Positions 44,671 to 53,655 of a stretch of DNA of 64,000 nucleotides are shown piece by piece; the stretch's first letter is position 1; each line of letters opens with the position of its first letter. The notes beneath the pieces are model-generated. The model did not search any database and was not told where the DNA came from. It was given only the letters and a program-made list of their open reading frames with translations. The position numbers and the translations under genes are program-made. Origin of the DNA: Streptomyces seoulensis (GTDB taxonomy: Bacteria > Actinomycetota > Actinomycetes > Streptomycetales > Streptomycetaceae); contig NZ_CP032229.1 of assembly GCF_004328625.1 (NCBI RefSeq), positions 5,952,001 through 6,016,000 on the forward strand, written 5' to 3'.

Positions 44671-44886
44671 CTACCGGAGGCGTTCGGCCGTCAGAACAGT
44701 GGTGTAGGCGATGACGGAATACGGTCGGACGCCGAGTTTGCCGGTGTCGCCCTGCAACTGTTCTTCGGTGGCAAGGAGGTTGCCGGTGGCCTGGTCGAAG
44801 ACCAGGGTGCGCTTGTTAGGGAGACCGCCGAAGCGGCCGGTGAGGGAGAACGCTTCGAGCGCGGTCGCTCGTGGTCGGCTTCGGTC
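44671..44886 (-). pseudogene. C-terminal remnant of a secreted/CU044_5270-like protein
   Basis: About 71 codons: ALEAFSLTGRFGGLPNKRTL, VFDQATGNLLATEEQLQGDT and YSVIAYTTVLTAERLR. The pattern LVFDPATGRLLAEE followed by a short C-terminal strand is the end of actinobacterial proteins that accompany ECF sigma factors (CU044_5270 family). Upstream of 44886 the similarity ends. The hairpin at 44624 would be its terminator. Confidence 0.5.
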
Positions 44887-45275
44887 CACGGGTGTACGCC
44901 CCTCGCTGTTGGTGTTTGTCGAGACTTCACAACTGTGACGCTGCTGTCTCGCTGCCGGGATGCAATTGAAGCGGTCGGGTGTCTCATGGGCGTGATGGCT
45001 CGCTGTGACGTGCGGTGTGGACGGCGCCGCCGGCAAGCGGGATAGGTGGGGTTAAAGCGTGAGCGATGTCCAGTCCCAACCTGACAAGCCGTCAGTAAAG
45101 TCAGCATTGGGTCAGCATCAGTCCGGCCAAAGCTGGCCACGGTTGGCGAAGCGTGCACTTCGCCACTGGGCGAATCGGGCCAGCTAAGGTCGTTTGCTTC
45201 AGCGACCTGGCGAACCGTGGCTGGGGCTTCCGGGTAGGCGCACTCGGTGATGAGGACCGACGAGGAAGTTCCAGT
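44887..45275. other. Non-coding stretch
   Basis: 389 bp between the remnant and the pirin stop. AAGCGTGCACTTCGCCACT at 45149-45167 is AT-richer than its surroundings. No gene or firm element. Confidence 0.3.
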
Positions 45276-46241
45276 TCAGCGCACTCTCCCTCGTGGCTTC
45301 AGTGGTGCGGCGGGGAGTTGAGGGGCTGTCAGTGGAGCGCCGTCATACCCCTTCACCTCCCCAAATCGCAAACCCTTCATCCAGTCCTCCCGAGCCCGGC
45401 TGATGTCCTCCTGCGTCCGCCCCACGAAGTTCCACCACATGAGCAGCTCCTCCGCGAACGGTTCGCCGCCCAGCAGCATGACCGAGGCGTCGGAGTCCGC
45501 GTGGAGGGGGAGGGAGTGGCGGCCGCAGCCGAGGTAGAGCATGGAGCCCGGGGTGACGGGGACGCCGTCCACGTGGACGGAGCCCGACATGGAGAGGACG
45601 CCGTACTCGAAGTCGGGGTCGAGGGGGAGGCGGGTTCGGGTGCCTTCGGTGAGCGTCAGGTCGGCGCCGACCAGGGGGGTGTACGTCGTGCCGGGGGACG
45701 TCGTGCCGTCCAGGGTGCCCAGGATCACCGTGGCCGTGAGGCCGGGCGCGGTCACCGTAGGCAGGTCGGCGTGGTACTCGAAGTGCGGCTCGGTGTGGCG
45801 GTGTTCGTCCGGGAGGGCCACCCACAGCTGGGCGCCGTGCAGATAGCGCGCGTGGCGCTTCGGGCTCTCCTCGGAGTGGCTGATCGCCCGGCCCGCCGTC
45901 ATCAGGCCCAGCTCGCGCGGGCGGATGGTCTGCAGGCTGCCCGTGGAGTCCCGGTGCAGCACCTCGCCCTCGTGCAGCCAGCTCACCGTCTGGAGGCCGA
46001 TGTGCGGGTGCGGGGGTACCTGCATGCCGGGCTCGTCCGCGATGTCGTCCGGGCCGTAGTGGTCCACGAACGCCCACGCGCCGATCATGCGCCGCCCCAG
46101 GTTCGGCAGCAGCCGGCGGACCTCGGTGGACTCCCCGAGCTTCACCGTACGGGGGCTCAGCAGCTCACGGACCGGTTCGGCGACGACAAAGCCACGGCCA
46201 CCGCATGCGCTCGGCTCGGGCGCGAGGTCAAGGTTGCTCAT
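45276..46241 (-). CDS. Pirin-family protein
   Basis: A 321-residue bicupin, usually an iron-binding quercetin-2,3-dioxygenase-like protein. The N-terminal cupin shows the metal ligands in PPHPHIGLQTVSWLHEGEVL with His-Arg-Asp-Ser after it, and ELGLMTAGRAISHSEES. The C-terminal cupin (PLVGADLTLTEGTRTRLPLD) is followed by FAEELLMWWNFVGR, the family signature. Full length. In actinobacteria pirins may modulate metabolism or oxidative stress. It is followed 81 bp away by proC on the same strand, but the gap suggests separate transcription. Confidence 0.95.
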   Translation of the reverse strand: MSNLDLAPEPSACGGRGFVVAEPVRELLSPRTVKLGESTEVRRLLPNLGRRMIGAWAFVDHYGPDDIADEPGMQVPPHPHIGLQTVSWLHEGEVLHRDSTGSLQTIRPRELGLMTAGRAISHSEESPKRHARYLHGAQLWVALPDEHRHTEPHFEYHADLPTVTAPGLTATVILGTLDGTTSPGTTYTPLVGADLTLTEGTRTRLPLDPDFEYGVLSMSGSVHVDGVPVTPGSMLYLGCGRHSLPLHADSDASVMLLGGEPFAEELLMWWNFVGRTQEDISRAREDWMKGLRFGEVKGYDGAPLTAPQLPAAPLKPRGRVR

Positions 46242-46322
46242 ACCGCCAACTTAGCGCCCGGCCCGCCGGACCCCGTCGCCCCGGCATCGACCTGACGAGA
46301 GTCCCGGCACAATCGCGCCCCC

Positions 46323-47108
46323 TCACCCCGCCAGCTCCCGCGCCCTCTCCGTCGTGGCCTCCAGCGCGGTGCGGACCGATTCACCCACCCGGTGCTCGCG
46401 CAAGGTGGCGATGCCCTCGGCGGTGGTGCCGTTCGGGGTGCTGGCCTGTCGGTAGAGGGACTGGGGGGTCACGGCCGGCTCGGCGAGGACGTCCGCCGTG
46501 CCCCGGAGGACCTGGGTGGTCAGCAGCAGGGCGTCGTCGGGGGTGAAGCCCGCGCCCCGGGCGAAGTCGGTGAAGGACTGGGCGAGGTAGGCGACCAGGG
46601 CCGGGCCGCTGCCCGCGACGGCGGTCGCCGCGTCGAGGAGGGACTCGTCCTGGACCACCAGGACCTTGCCGATCACCGACAGCGCGGCCTTCGCCCGGTC
46701 GACCCCGGCGGCGGGGACCTGCTCACCGGGGCAGAGGACCGTCATGCTCTGCCCGACCCGCGAGGCGAGGTTCGGCATGGCGCGCAGGACCCTGCCCGTG
46801 CCCAGCGCCGACGCCAGGGTCTCCAGCCGTACTCCCGCCATGATCGAGACGACGATGGTCTCCGCGCACGCGCCGTGCGGCAGGCCGTCCGCGAAGGAGT
46901 CGAACGCCTGGGGCGGGATGGCGAGGACGAGGAGGTCGTCCGGGCGGGGCTCGTACGCGGCGACCGCCTCCGCGCGGCTGTCCAGGGTGGCCCGGCGCTC
47001 CGCCGAGGGCTCCACGATGACGACCTCGACCTGCGGCATCCCGTCCAGCAGGCCCCGTACGACGACCGACCCCATGTGGCCGGCACCGACGACGACGATT
47101 CGTTCCAC
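46323..47108 (-). CDS. proC: Pyrroline-5-carboxylate reductase
   Basis: A 261-residue last-step proline biosynthesis enzyme. The N-terminal Rossmann motif is IVVVGAGHMGSVVVRGL; IMAGVRLETLASALG and RAMPNLASRVGQSMT are the P5C-binding region. The C-terminal dimer domain contains AVAGSGPALVAYLAQSFTDF and STPNGTTAEGIATL. The GTG start at 47108 has GAGGAG upstream and fits the family; the longer frame is spurious. It is divergent from an osmoprotectant importer, so proline synthesis and osmolyte uptake sit back to back, an osmotic-stress arrangement. Confidence 0.96.
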   Translation of the reverse strand: MERIVVVGAGHMGSVVVRGLLDGMPQVEVVIVEPSAERRATLDSRAEAVAAYEPRPDDLLVLAIPPQAFDSFADGLPHGACAETIVVSIMAGVRLETLASALGTGRVLRAMPNLASRVGQSMTVLCPGEQVPAAGVDRAKAALSVIGKVLVVQDESLLDAATAVAGSGPALVAYLAQSFTDFARGAGFTPDDALLLTTQVLRGTADVLAEPAVTPQSLYRQASTPNGTTAEGIATLREHRVGESVRTALEATTERARELAG

Positions 47109-47222
47109 AGCCGCCACACTCCTCGTTTCGGATGCCAGCAGTGATACCAAAAGGGCCGTTCCGGCCCCCGTACGGGCGACCACAACGCGCCGACCCGCTG
47201 CCCCGGCCGGTGCAATGGAGGG

Positions 47223-47903
47223 GTGACCGCCGCCCCGGACGACTGCCTCGCGCGCAACGAGTGGATCTGCGGCGACTATCTGAGCACCCGCCGCCAGATC
47301 CTCCTCGACGCGGTCGGCCAGCACCTGGAGCTGACCGCGCTGTCCGTGCTGATCGGGCTCGTCATCGCCGTGCCGCTCGCCGTGCTCGCCCGCCGCTGGG
47401 GGTGGGCCGCCGGGCCGGTGCTCGCCGTCACCACCGTGCTCTACACCATCCCGTCCCTGGCGATGTTCTCCCTGCTGCTCCCCGTCTACGGGCTGTCCGC
47501 CACCCTCGTCGTCGCCGGGCTGGTGCTGTACTCGCTCACGCTGCTCGTCCGGAACATCCTCGCCGGGCTGCGCGCCGTACCCGAGGAGACCAGGCAGGCC
47601 GCGCGCGGGCTCGGCTTCGGGCCCGTACGGCTGCTGCTCACCGTGGAGCTGCCGCTCGCGCTGCCCGCCGCGATGGCCGGGCTGCGCATCGCCACCGTCT
47701 CGGCGGTCTCCCTGGTCACCATCGGCGCGATCGTCGGCTTCGGGGGGCTCGGCAATCTGATCTACGCGGGCATGAACACCTACTTCAAGGCGCAGGTCCT
47801 CACCGCGTCCGTGCTGTGCGTGCTCATCGCCGTCGCCGCCGACCTGCTCCTGCTGGGCGTGCAGTGGCTGCTCACCCCGTGGGCGAGAAAGGGCCGTACA
47901 TGA
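47223..47903 (+). CDS. Glycine betaine/choline ABC transporter permease (OpuC-type)
   Basis: A 226-residue permease with five to six membrane helices. The helix region LTALSVLIGLVIAVPLAVLA is followed by TTVLYTIPSLAMFSLLLPV, and the ATPase-contact EAA loop is VPEETRQAARGLGFGPVRLL then VELPLALPA. The GTG start has GGAGG just upstream. It is the first gene of a plus-strand operon with a second permease (4-bp overlap) and a binding protein (4-bp overlap). In OpuC/ProU systems the ATPase is co-transcribed, but here it lies on the other strand. Confidence 0.94.
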   Translation: MTAAPDDCLARNEWICGDYLSTRRQILLDAVGQHLELTALSVLIGLVIAVPLAVLARRWGWAAGPVLAVTTVLYTIPSLAMFSLLLPVYGLSATLVVAGLVLYSLTLLVRNILAGLRAVPEETRQAARGLGFGPVRLLLTVELPLALPAAMAGLRIATVSAVSLVTIGAIVGFGGLGNLIYAGMNTYFKAQVLTASVLCVLIAVAADLLLLGVQWLLTPWARKGRT

Positions 47904-48571
47904 AGGTGCTCGGCTCCACCTGGGACTGGCTCGCCGACCCCGCCCACTGGTCCGGCGACGACGGGGTCTGGCACCGGCTGCTGCAACACCTGCTGCTCAC
48001 CGTGGTCTGCCTGATCGTCAGCTGTCTGATCGCGCTGCCGGTCGCACTGGTCCTCGGGCACCTCGGCAAGGGCGGCGCGCTGGCCGTCAACATCTCCAAC
48101 GTCGGCCGGGCCGTGCCCACCTTCGCCGTGCTGGTGCTGCTCCTGCTGACGCCGGTGGGGAAGTGGGGGGAGGGGCCCACCGTCGTCGCCCTGGTGCTGT
48201 TCGCCGTACCGCCGCTGCTCACCAACGCCTACGTCGGCATGCGCGAGGTCGACCGGGGCGTGGTGCAGGCCGCGCGCGGCATGGGGATGACCGGGCGGCA
48301 GACACTGACCCGGGTCGAGGTGCCGCTCGCGCTGCCGATGATCCTCAACGGGGTACGGATCGCCGCCGTCCAGCTCGTCGCCACCGCCACCATCGCCGCG
48401 CTGGCGGGCGGCGGCGGCCTCGGCCGGATCATCACCGCCGGGTTCAACCTGGCCAGCACCCCGCAGGTCGTCGCGGGCGCGATCCTCGTCGCCGTGTTCG
48501 CCCTGCTCGTGGAGGGCGTCTTCGAGGTCGTGGAACGGCTCGGGCCCGCCTGGGCGAGGGCCGGCCGATGA
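47900..48571 (+). CDS. Glycine betaine/choline ABC transporter permease, second subunit
   Basis: A 223-residue permease. Helices LLTVVCLIVSCLIALPVALV and FAVLVLLLLTPVGK, and the EAA loop REVDRGVVQAARGMGMTGRQ then VEVPLALPMILNG. It forms a heterodimer with the preceding permease. ATG overlaps the upstream stop (ATGA) and its own stop overlaps the next gene, so expression is coupled. Confidence 0.95.
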   Translation: MKVLGSTWDWLADPAHWSGDDGVWHRLLQHLLLTVVCLIVSCLIALPVALVLGHLGKGGALAVNISNVGRAVPTFAVLVLLLLTPVGKWGEGPTVVALVLFAVPPLLTNAYVGMREVDRGVVQAARGMGMTGRQTLTRVEVPLALPMILNGVRIAAVQLVATATIAALAGGGGLGRIITAGFNLASTPQVVAGAILVAVFALLVEGVFEVVERLGPAWARAGR

Positions 48572-49509
48572 GGGCCCGCGCGGTCCTCGCCGCCGCCACC
48601 CTCGTCACCCTCACCGCCTGCGGCTCCGGCCCCTCGCTGGAGAACCAGGACGCCGTCACCGCGCCGCCCGGCGACAGCCACCACCTGACCATCGGCTCGG
48701 CCGGCTTCACCGAGAGCGACCTGCTCGCCCAGCTCTACGCCCAGCTCCTCGACCAGGCCGGATACCAGACCTCGCTGATCACCGTCGCCAACCGGGAGCT
48801 GTACGAACCCGCCCTGGAATCCGGCCAGATCGACGTCGCCCCCGAGTACGCCGCCACCTTCGCCGACTGGCTCAACGCCAAGGAGCACGGCGCCGACGCA
48901 CCCCCCGCCGGCTCACCCGACCTCGCGAAGACCATGAGGAACCTGCGCGCCCTGGCCACCCCGCGCGGACTCACCGTCCTCCCGCCGGGCCGGGCCGTCG
49001 ACCAGAACGCCTTCGCGGTCAGCGCCGACTACGCCCGCCGCCACCACCTCAGGACCCTCAGCGACCTCGGTGCCTCCGGCCTCAAGGTGCGCCTCGCGGC
49101 GGGCGACGAGTGCGTGAAGCGGCCGTACTGCGCGCCCGGCCTGAAGAAGGTGTACGGGATCGACATCACCGCCGTCGATCCCAAGGGCGTCGGCACCACC
49201 CCGGCCAAGCAGGCCGTGCAGTCCGGGCGGGACCAGATGGTGCTGACCACCACCACGGACGCCACCCTCGGCTCCTTCGGCCTGGTGCTGCTCGCCGACG
49301 ACAAGCACCTCCAGAACGCCGACTACATCGTCCCCGTCGTCAACCGCGCCCGCGCCGGCAGCGAGCGGGTCGCCAAGGCGCTCGGCAAGCTCAACGACGT
49401 CCTCACCACGCAGGACCTCGCCGACATGAACCAGCAGGTCGACAGCTGGCGCCGGCTGCCCGCCGACGTGGCCCGCGCGTACCTGGAAAAGCACGGCCTG
49501 ATCAAGTGA
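48568..49509 (+). CDS. Osmoprotectant-binding lipoprotein (OpuCC/ProX-like)
   Basis: A 313-residue extracytoplasmic binding protein. The lipobox LTACGSG (Cys near residue 18) anchors it. Mature domain: LTIGSAGFTESDLLAQLYAQ, then SGQIDVAPEYAATF, the glycine-betaine-binding pattern of OpuAC proteins. The second lobe has LKVRLAAGDECVKRPYCAPG. The start overlaps the permease stop. It ends 1 bp from the stop of the convergent ATPase gene. The quaternary amine or carnitine preference cannot be told. Confidence 0.95.
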   Translation: MRARAVLAAATLVTLTACGSGPSLENQDAVTAPPGDSHHLTIGSAGFTESDLLAQLYAQLLDQAGYQTSLITVANRELYEPALESGQIDVAPEYAATFADWLNAKEHGADAPPAGSPDLAKTMRNLRALATPRGLTVLPPGRAVDQNAFAVSADYARRHHLRTLSDLGASGLKVRLAAGDECVKRPYCAPGLKKVYGIDITAVDPKGVGTTPAKQAVQSGRDQMVLTTTTDATLGSFGLVLLADDKHLQNADYIVPVVNRARAGSERVAKALGKLNDVLTTQDLADMNQQVDSWRRLPADVARAYLEKHGLIK

Positions 49510-49510
49510 C

Positions 49511-50665
49511 CTACGCGTCCGACACCGAGTCGAACGGCACCTGACCCCGCGCCACCCCCAGCGCGTCCGCGTCCACCGACCGGCGCAGCGCCTCGTGCAG
49601 CTTGGCCGGGGTCAGCACGCCCAGCAGGCGGGAGCCGTCCAGCACCGCGACCCACCCGGCGTCGTACTGGAGCATCACGCCGAACGCCTGCTTCAGCGGG
49701 GCGCCCACCGGGACCCAGGCCGTCATCCGGTGGGCCAGTTCGCCGACCGTGCCGCCCGCCGCCAGTTCCTCCAGGCCGACCCAGCCGTGCAGGTCGCCGT
49801 CCGTGTCCAGGACGACCGCCCAGCGGGCGCCCTCCTCGCGCAGCCGCCGGGCCGCGTTCCCGGCGGGCTCGTCCGGGCGGGCCACCGGGGGCTGTTCCAG
49901 GTCGTCCGGCTCGATCGCGGTCACCGACAGCCGCTTCAGACCCCGGTCGGCGCCGACGAACCCGGCGACGTACGGGGTCGCGGGGGCGCCCAGCACCGCG
50001 CCGGGAGTGTCGTACTGCTCGATGCGGCCGGCGCCGTACACCGCGATCCGGTCGCCGAGGCGGACCGCCTCCTCGATGTCGTGCGTGACCAGCAGCACCG
50101 TCTTGCGCACCGCCTGCTGCATGCGCAGGAACTCGTCCTGCAACTGCTCCCGCACCACCGGGTCGACCGCGCCGAACGGCTCGTCCATCAGCAGCACCGG
50201 CGGGTCGGCCGCGAGCGCCCGCGCCACCCCGACCCGCTGCCGCTGGCCGCCGGAGAGCTGCTCCGGGTACCGGGCGCCGAACGTCCTGGGGTCCAGGCCG
50301 ACCAGGTCCAGCAGCTCGGCTGCGCGTTCCCGCGCCTTGGCCCGCTTCCAGCCGAGCAGGGACGGCACGGTCGCGGTGTTGTCCAGCACCGTGCGGTGCG
50401 GGAAGAGGCCGACCTGCTGGATGACGTACCCGATCCGGCGGCGCAGCCGGACCGGATCGACCCCCGCGATGTCCTCGCCGTCCACGACGATCCGGCCCGC
50501 GGTGGGCTCGATCAGCCGGTTCACCATCATCATGGTGGTCGTCTTGCCGCAGCCCGAGGGGCCGACCAGCGTGACGAGTTCGCCCTCGGACACCTCGAAG
50601 GAGAGGTCGTCCACGGCCGTCGTACCGTCCGGGTAGCGCTTGCTGACCTGCTCGAACCGGATCAT
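49511..50665 (-). CDS. Glycine betaine/choline ABC transporter ATPase (OpuCA-like)
   Basis: A 384-residue ATPase with Walker A VGPSGCGKTT, Q-loop VIQQVGLFPH, signature LSGGQRQR, Walker B LLMDEPFGAVD, and the switch His in THD. The C-terminus (residues 260-375) holds a tandem CBS pair (HGWVGLEELAAGGTV, AVLDGSRLLGVLTPA), the osmosensing module of OpuC/ProV ATPases. It overlaps the lutC stop by 4 bp (ATGA), so it is the fourth gene of a lutABC operon and not of the permease operon. Confidence 0.95.
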   Translation of the reverse strand: MIRFEQVSKRYPDGTTAVDDLSFEVSEGELVTLVGPSGCGKTTTMMMVNRLIEPTAGRIVVDGEDIAGVDPVRLRRRIGYVIQQVGLFPHRTVLDNTATVPSLLGWKRAKARERAAELLDLVGLDPRTFGARYPEQLSGGQRQRVGVARALAADPPVLLMDEPFGAVDPVVREQLQDEFLRMQQAVRKTVLLVTHDIEEAVRLGDRIAVYGAGRIEQYDTPGAVLGAPATPYVAGFVGADRGLKRLSVTAIEPDDLEQPPVARPDEPAGNAARRLREEGARWAVVLDTDGDLHGWVGLEELAAGGTVGELAHRMTAWVPVGAPLKQAFGVMLQYDAGWVAVLDGSRLLGVLTPAKLHEALRRSVDADALGVARGQVPFDSVSDA

Positions 50666-51363
50666 TCCCCCACGCTAGCCGGGGTCCCGTCCGCCTGCCC
50701 GGTCCCGCCGACCGAAGGGATGACCCCGGCCAGCACGACCTCCAGTGTGCGCGGCCCGTGTACCCCCTCCACCCGGTCCAGCTCGATGTCGCTGGTGGCC
50801 GAGGGGCCGGAGATCCAGGTCAACGGGCGGGTGGGGGAGAGGCGTTCGAGGGCCTGCGGTACGGACGCCACGACCTGCTCGGGAACGCGGACCACACAGA
50901 TGTGGTGGTCCGGCACCAGGGTGATCCGGCGGCGCCCCTGACCGGGCCCGCCGTCCAGCACGAGGGTGCCGGTCTCGGCGACGGCCACCGCGCAGCCGGT
51001 GACCACGCTGTCCACGGCGTCCAGCTCGTACGGGGTGCTCGCCGCCAGGTCCGGGACGGCCACGAGGTCGGCATCCGCCAGCCACGCCGACGGGAGTCCG
51101 TCCGGCGCCAGCACCTTCCGGGCGCCCCGCGCCACCAGCAGACGGGCGAGCAGCGCGGGCAGCTCCGCCTCCGCGCACCGGTGCACCACGGCCCGGTAGT
51201 CCGCCAGGTTCTCCGCCAGCAGCTCCACCGTCTCCGCGACCGTCCGCGTGCCGTGCTCGCGCGCGTAGTCACGCGGGACCGCCCGCTCGTACGGCGTGTC
51301 GTCCTCGGGTACGTCGGCCAGCGCGCGCCGGACCCGGCCCAGGACGCGTTCCCGGTCGCTCAC
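50662..51363 (-). CDS. lutC: L-lactate oxidation subunit LutC
   Basis: A 233-residue LutC/YkgG protein of the iron-sulfur L-lactate oxidation complex. Visible features: SDRERVLGRVRRALADVP at the start, the DUF162 core VAETGTLVLDGGPGQGRRRI, and LVPDHHICVVRVPEQVV with the ISGPSATSDIELDRVEGVHG signature. The GTG at 51363 has AAGGAGG 7 bp upstream and overlaps the lutB stop (GTGA). Confidence 0.95.
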   Translation of the reverse strand: MSDRERVLGRVRRALADVPEDDTPYERAVPRDYAREHGTRTVAETVELLAENLADYRAVVHRCAEAELPALLARLLVARGARKVLAPDGLPSAWLADADLVAVPDLAASTPYELDAVDSVVTGCAVAVAETGTLVLDGGPGQGRRRITLVPDHHICVVRVPEQVVASVPQALERLSPTRPLTWISGPSATSDIELDRVEGVHGPRTLEVVLAGVIPSVGGTGQADGTPASVGE

Positions 51364-52838
51364 GTCGTCTCCTCCTTGCCGCCTCGGGTGCGTTCCCACC
51401 AGTCCCGGAACGGCTCGGCCGGCACCTCCGGCAGATCGCGCGTGGCCGTCCAGGCCGCGCCGGGCCCCGGCAGGGTGCGCGGGCGCAGACGGCGGGCGCG
51501 GGAGGCGAGGCGCTGGCCGGTGCGCAGGGCGCCGGGGTGGGTGAAGGTCCAGCGGGCCGCCCGCATGGCCGCCCGTTCCGCCGCGTGCCCCCGGGCCGGC
51601 CGCAGCACCACCCGGTTGCCCTCACGTACCGCCGGACCACCCTCCACGACCCGCTCGCGCAGCCGGACCAGTACCTCGGGGATGTCGATGGCGACCGGGC
51701 ACACCTCGTAGCAGGCACCGCACAGCGAGGACGCGTACGGCAGCGAGACGTCGATCTCGCTTGCCGTGCCGCGCAGTTGGGGGCTGAGGATGGCGCCGAT
51801 CGGGCCGGGGTAGACCGAGCCGTAGGCGTGGCCGCCCGCGCGCTCGTACACCGGGCAGACGTTGAGGCAGGCCGAGCAGCGGATGCAGCGCAGCGCCTGG
51901 CGGCCGACCTCGTCGGCGAGGGTGTCGGTGCGTCCGTTGTCCAGCAGCACGAGGTGGAAGGCACGGGGTCCGTCGCCGTCGGTCGTGCCGGTCCACATGC
52001 TGGTGTACGGGTTCATCCGCTCGGCCGTGGAGGAGCGGGGGAGGGTCTGGAGGAAGACCTCCAGGTCACGCCAGGTGGGGACGACCTTCTCGATGCCGAC
52101 CACCGAGATCAGGGTCTCGGGCAGGGTCAGGCACATCCGCCCGTTGCCCTCGGACTCCACGACCACCATCGTGCCGGTCTCCGCCACCATGAAGTTGGCC
52201 CCGGAAACCCCCACCTTGGCCCGCAGGAACTTCTCCCGCAGATGCAGCCGCGCCGCCTCCGCCAGCTCGGCCGGACGGTCGGACAGCCCCTCGGGCGCCG
52301 GACGGCCCCAACCGGCCATCGCGGTACGGAAGATGTCGCGGATCTCGGCCCGGTTGCGGTGGATGGCCGGGACCAGGATGTGCGAGGGGCGGTCCTCGCC
52401 CAACTGCACGATCAGCTCGGCGAGATCGGTCTCGTAGGCCCGGATGCCGGCCGCTTCCAGGGCTTCGTTGAGCCCGATCTCCTGTGTGGCCATGGACTTG
52501 ACCTTCACGACCTCCGACTCGCCGGTCTCCCGGACGAGTTCGGTGACGATCCGGTTGGCCTCCGCCGCGTCCGCCGCCCAGTGGACCGTGCCGCCCGCCG
52601 CGGTGACCGACTCCTCCAACTGCTCCAGATAGCGGTCGAGATGGCGGAGCGTGTGCTCCTTGATCCGGCTGCCCGCCTCGCGCAGCTCCGCCCAGTCGGA
52701 CACCTCCGCCACGGTCGCCGCGCGCTTGGCGCGGATGGTGTGGGTGGCGTGCCGCAGATTGCCGCGCAGGGTGGTGTCGTCCAGCGCTTCCCGTGCCGCC
52801 TCGGGAAAGGCGGGCATTCCGACGAAGGTCTCGTTCAC
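51360..52838 (-). CDS. lutB: L-lactate oxidation iron-sulfur subunit LutB
   Basis: A 492-residue central subunit. The N-terminal DUF162 domain (VKVKSMATQEIGLNEALEAA, ANFMVAETGTMVVVESEGNG) precedes two 4Fe-4S ferredoxin motifs, CIRCSACLNVCPVY and CGACYEVCPVAIDIP. The C-terminal 90 residues form the LUD end. The GTG at 52838 overlaps the lutA stop (GTGA). Electrons from lactate pass through these clusters to the respiratory chain. Confidence 0.96.
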   Translation of the reverse strand: MNETFVGMPAFPEAAREALDDTTLRGNLRHATHTIRAKRAATVAEVSDWAELREAGSRIKEHTLRHLDRYLEQLEESVTAAGGTVHWAADAAEANRIVTELVRETGESEVVKVKSMATQEIGLNEALEAAGIRAYETDLAELIVQLGEDRPSHILVPAIHRNRAEIRDIFRTAMAGWGRPAPEGLSDRPAELAEAARLHLREKFLRAKVGVSGANFMVAETGTMVVVESEGNGRMCLTLPETLISVVGIEKVVPTWRDLEVFLQTLPRSSTAERMNPYTSMWTGTTDGDGPRAFHLVLLDNGRTDTLADEVGRQALRCIRCSACLNVCPVYERAGGHAYGSVYPGPIGAILSPQLRGTASEIDVSLPYASSLCGACYEVCPVAIDIPEVLVRLRERVVEGGPAVREGNRVVLRPARGHAAERAAMRAARWTFTHPGALRTGQRLASRARRLRPRTLPGPGAAWTATRDLPEVPAEPFRDWWERTRGGKEETT

Positions 52839-53590
52839 CGGGCCGGTTCCTCCTCCGTGCTCGCCAGGATCTCCGCGATGTGCACCGGTCGCACCACGGA
52901 GCCCGCCCGGCTCATCGTGCCACCCAGGTGCATCAGGCACGAGTTGTCGGCCGCGCACAGCACCTCCGCGCCGGTCGACTCCGCGTTGCGCATCTTGTCC
53001 GCGCCCATCGCCGCCGACACCCCGGCGTTCTTGACCGCGAAGGTGCCGCCGAACCCGCAGCACTCGTCGGCGCCGGGCAGCTCGACCAGCTCAAGACCGC
53101 GCACGGCCTCCAGCAGCCGGCGCGGCCGGTCGCCGAGACCCAGCGAGCGCAGGCCGTGACAGGTGGGATGGTAGGTGACCTTGTGCGGATAGACGGCGCC
53201 GACATCGGTGACGCCCAGCACGTCCACCAGGAACTCCGTCAGCTCGTACGTCTTCGGCACCACCGGCGCCAGTACGCCGGCCAGTTCCTCCCCGCGTCCC
53301 TCGGCGCGGGCCCGCTCGCCCAGCCTCGGGTACAGCTCGCGGACCATCGCCGCGCACGAACCCGACGGCGTGACGATCGCGTCGTACTCCCCGAAGACCT
53401 CCGCGTGGTGCCGGGCCAGCGGTTCCGTCTCGTGGCGGTAGCCGGTGTTGTAGTGGGCCTGGCCGCAACAGGTCTGTGCCAGGGGGAAGTCGACGTCGAC
53501 CCCGAGGCGGCCGAGGAGTCTCACCACGGCGCGGCCGGTGTCCGGGTAGAGCGTGTCGTTGACACAGGTCAGGAACAGGGCGACACGCAT
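52835..53590 (-). CDS. lutA: L-lactate oxidation subunit LutA
   Basis: A 251-residue CCG-domain protein of the GlpC/HdrD type. Two Cys-rich repeats bind a non-cubane 4Fe-4S cluster: AQTCCGQAHYNTG near residue 42 and ADECCGFGGTFAVKN near residue 186. PHKVTYHPTCHGLRSL and GAEVLCAADNSCLMHLGG are further conserved. It is the first gene of the lutABC-ATPase operon. Its promoter lies in the 65 bp before the divergent pentapeptide gene. No LldR/LutR regulator gene is nearby. Confidence 0.96.
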   Translation of the reverse strand: MRVALFLTCVNDTLYPDTGRAVVRLLGRLGVDVDFPLAQTCCGQAHYNTGYRHETEPLARHHAEVFGEYDAIVTPSGSCAAMVRELYPRLGERARAEGRGEELAGVLAPVVPKTYELTEFLVDVLGVTDVGAVYPHKVTYHPTCHGLRSLGLGDRPRRLLEAVRGLELVELPGADECCGFGGTFAVKNAGVSAAMGADKMRNAESTGAEVLCAADNSCLMHLGGTMSRAGSVVRPVHIAEILASTEEEPAR

Positions 53591-53655
53591 CGCGGCTCCT
53601 CGGGCCTCGGAGATCGGACAGGGGCAGCGTAGCCAGAGCCCGTACCCTGGCCGCG

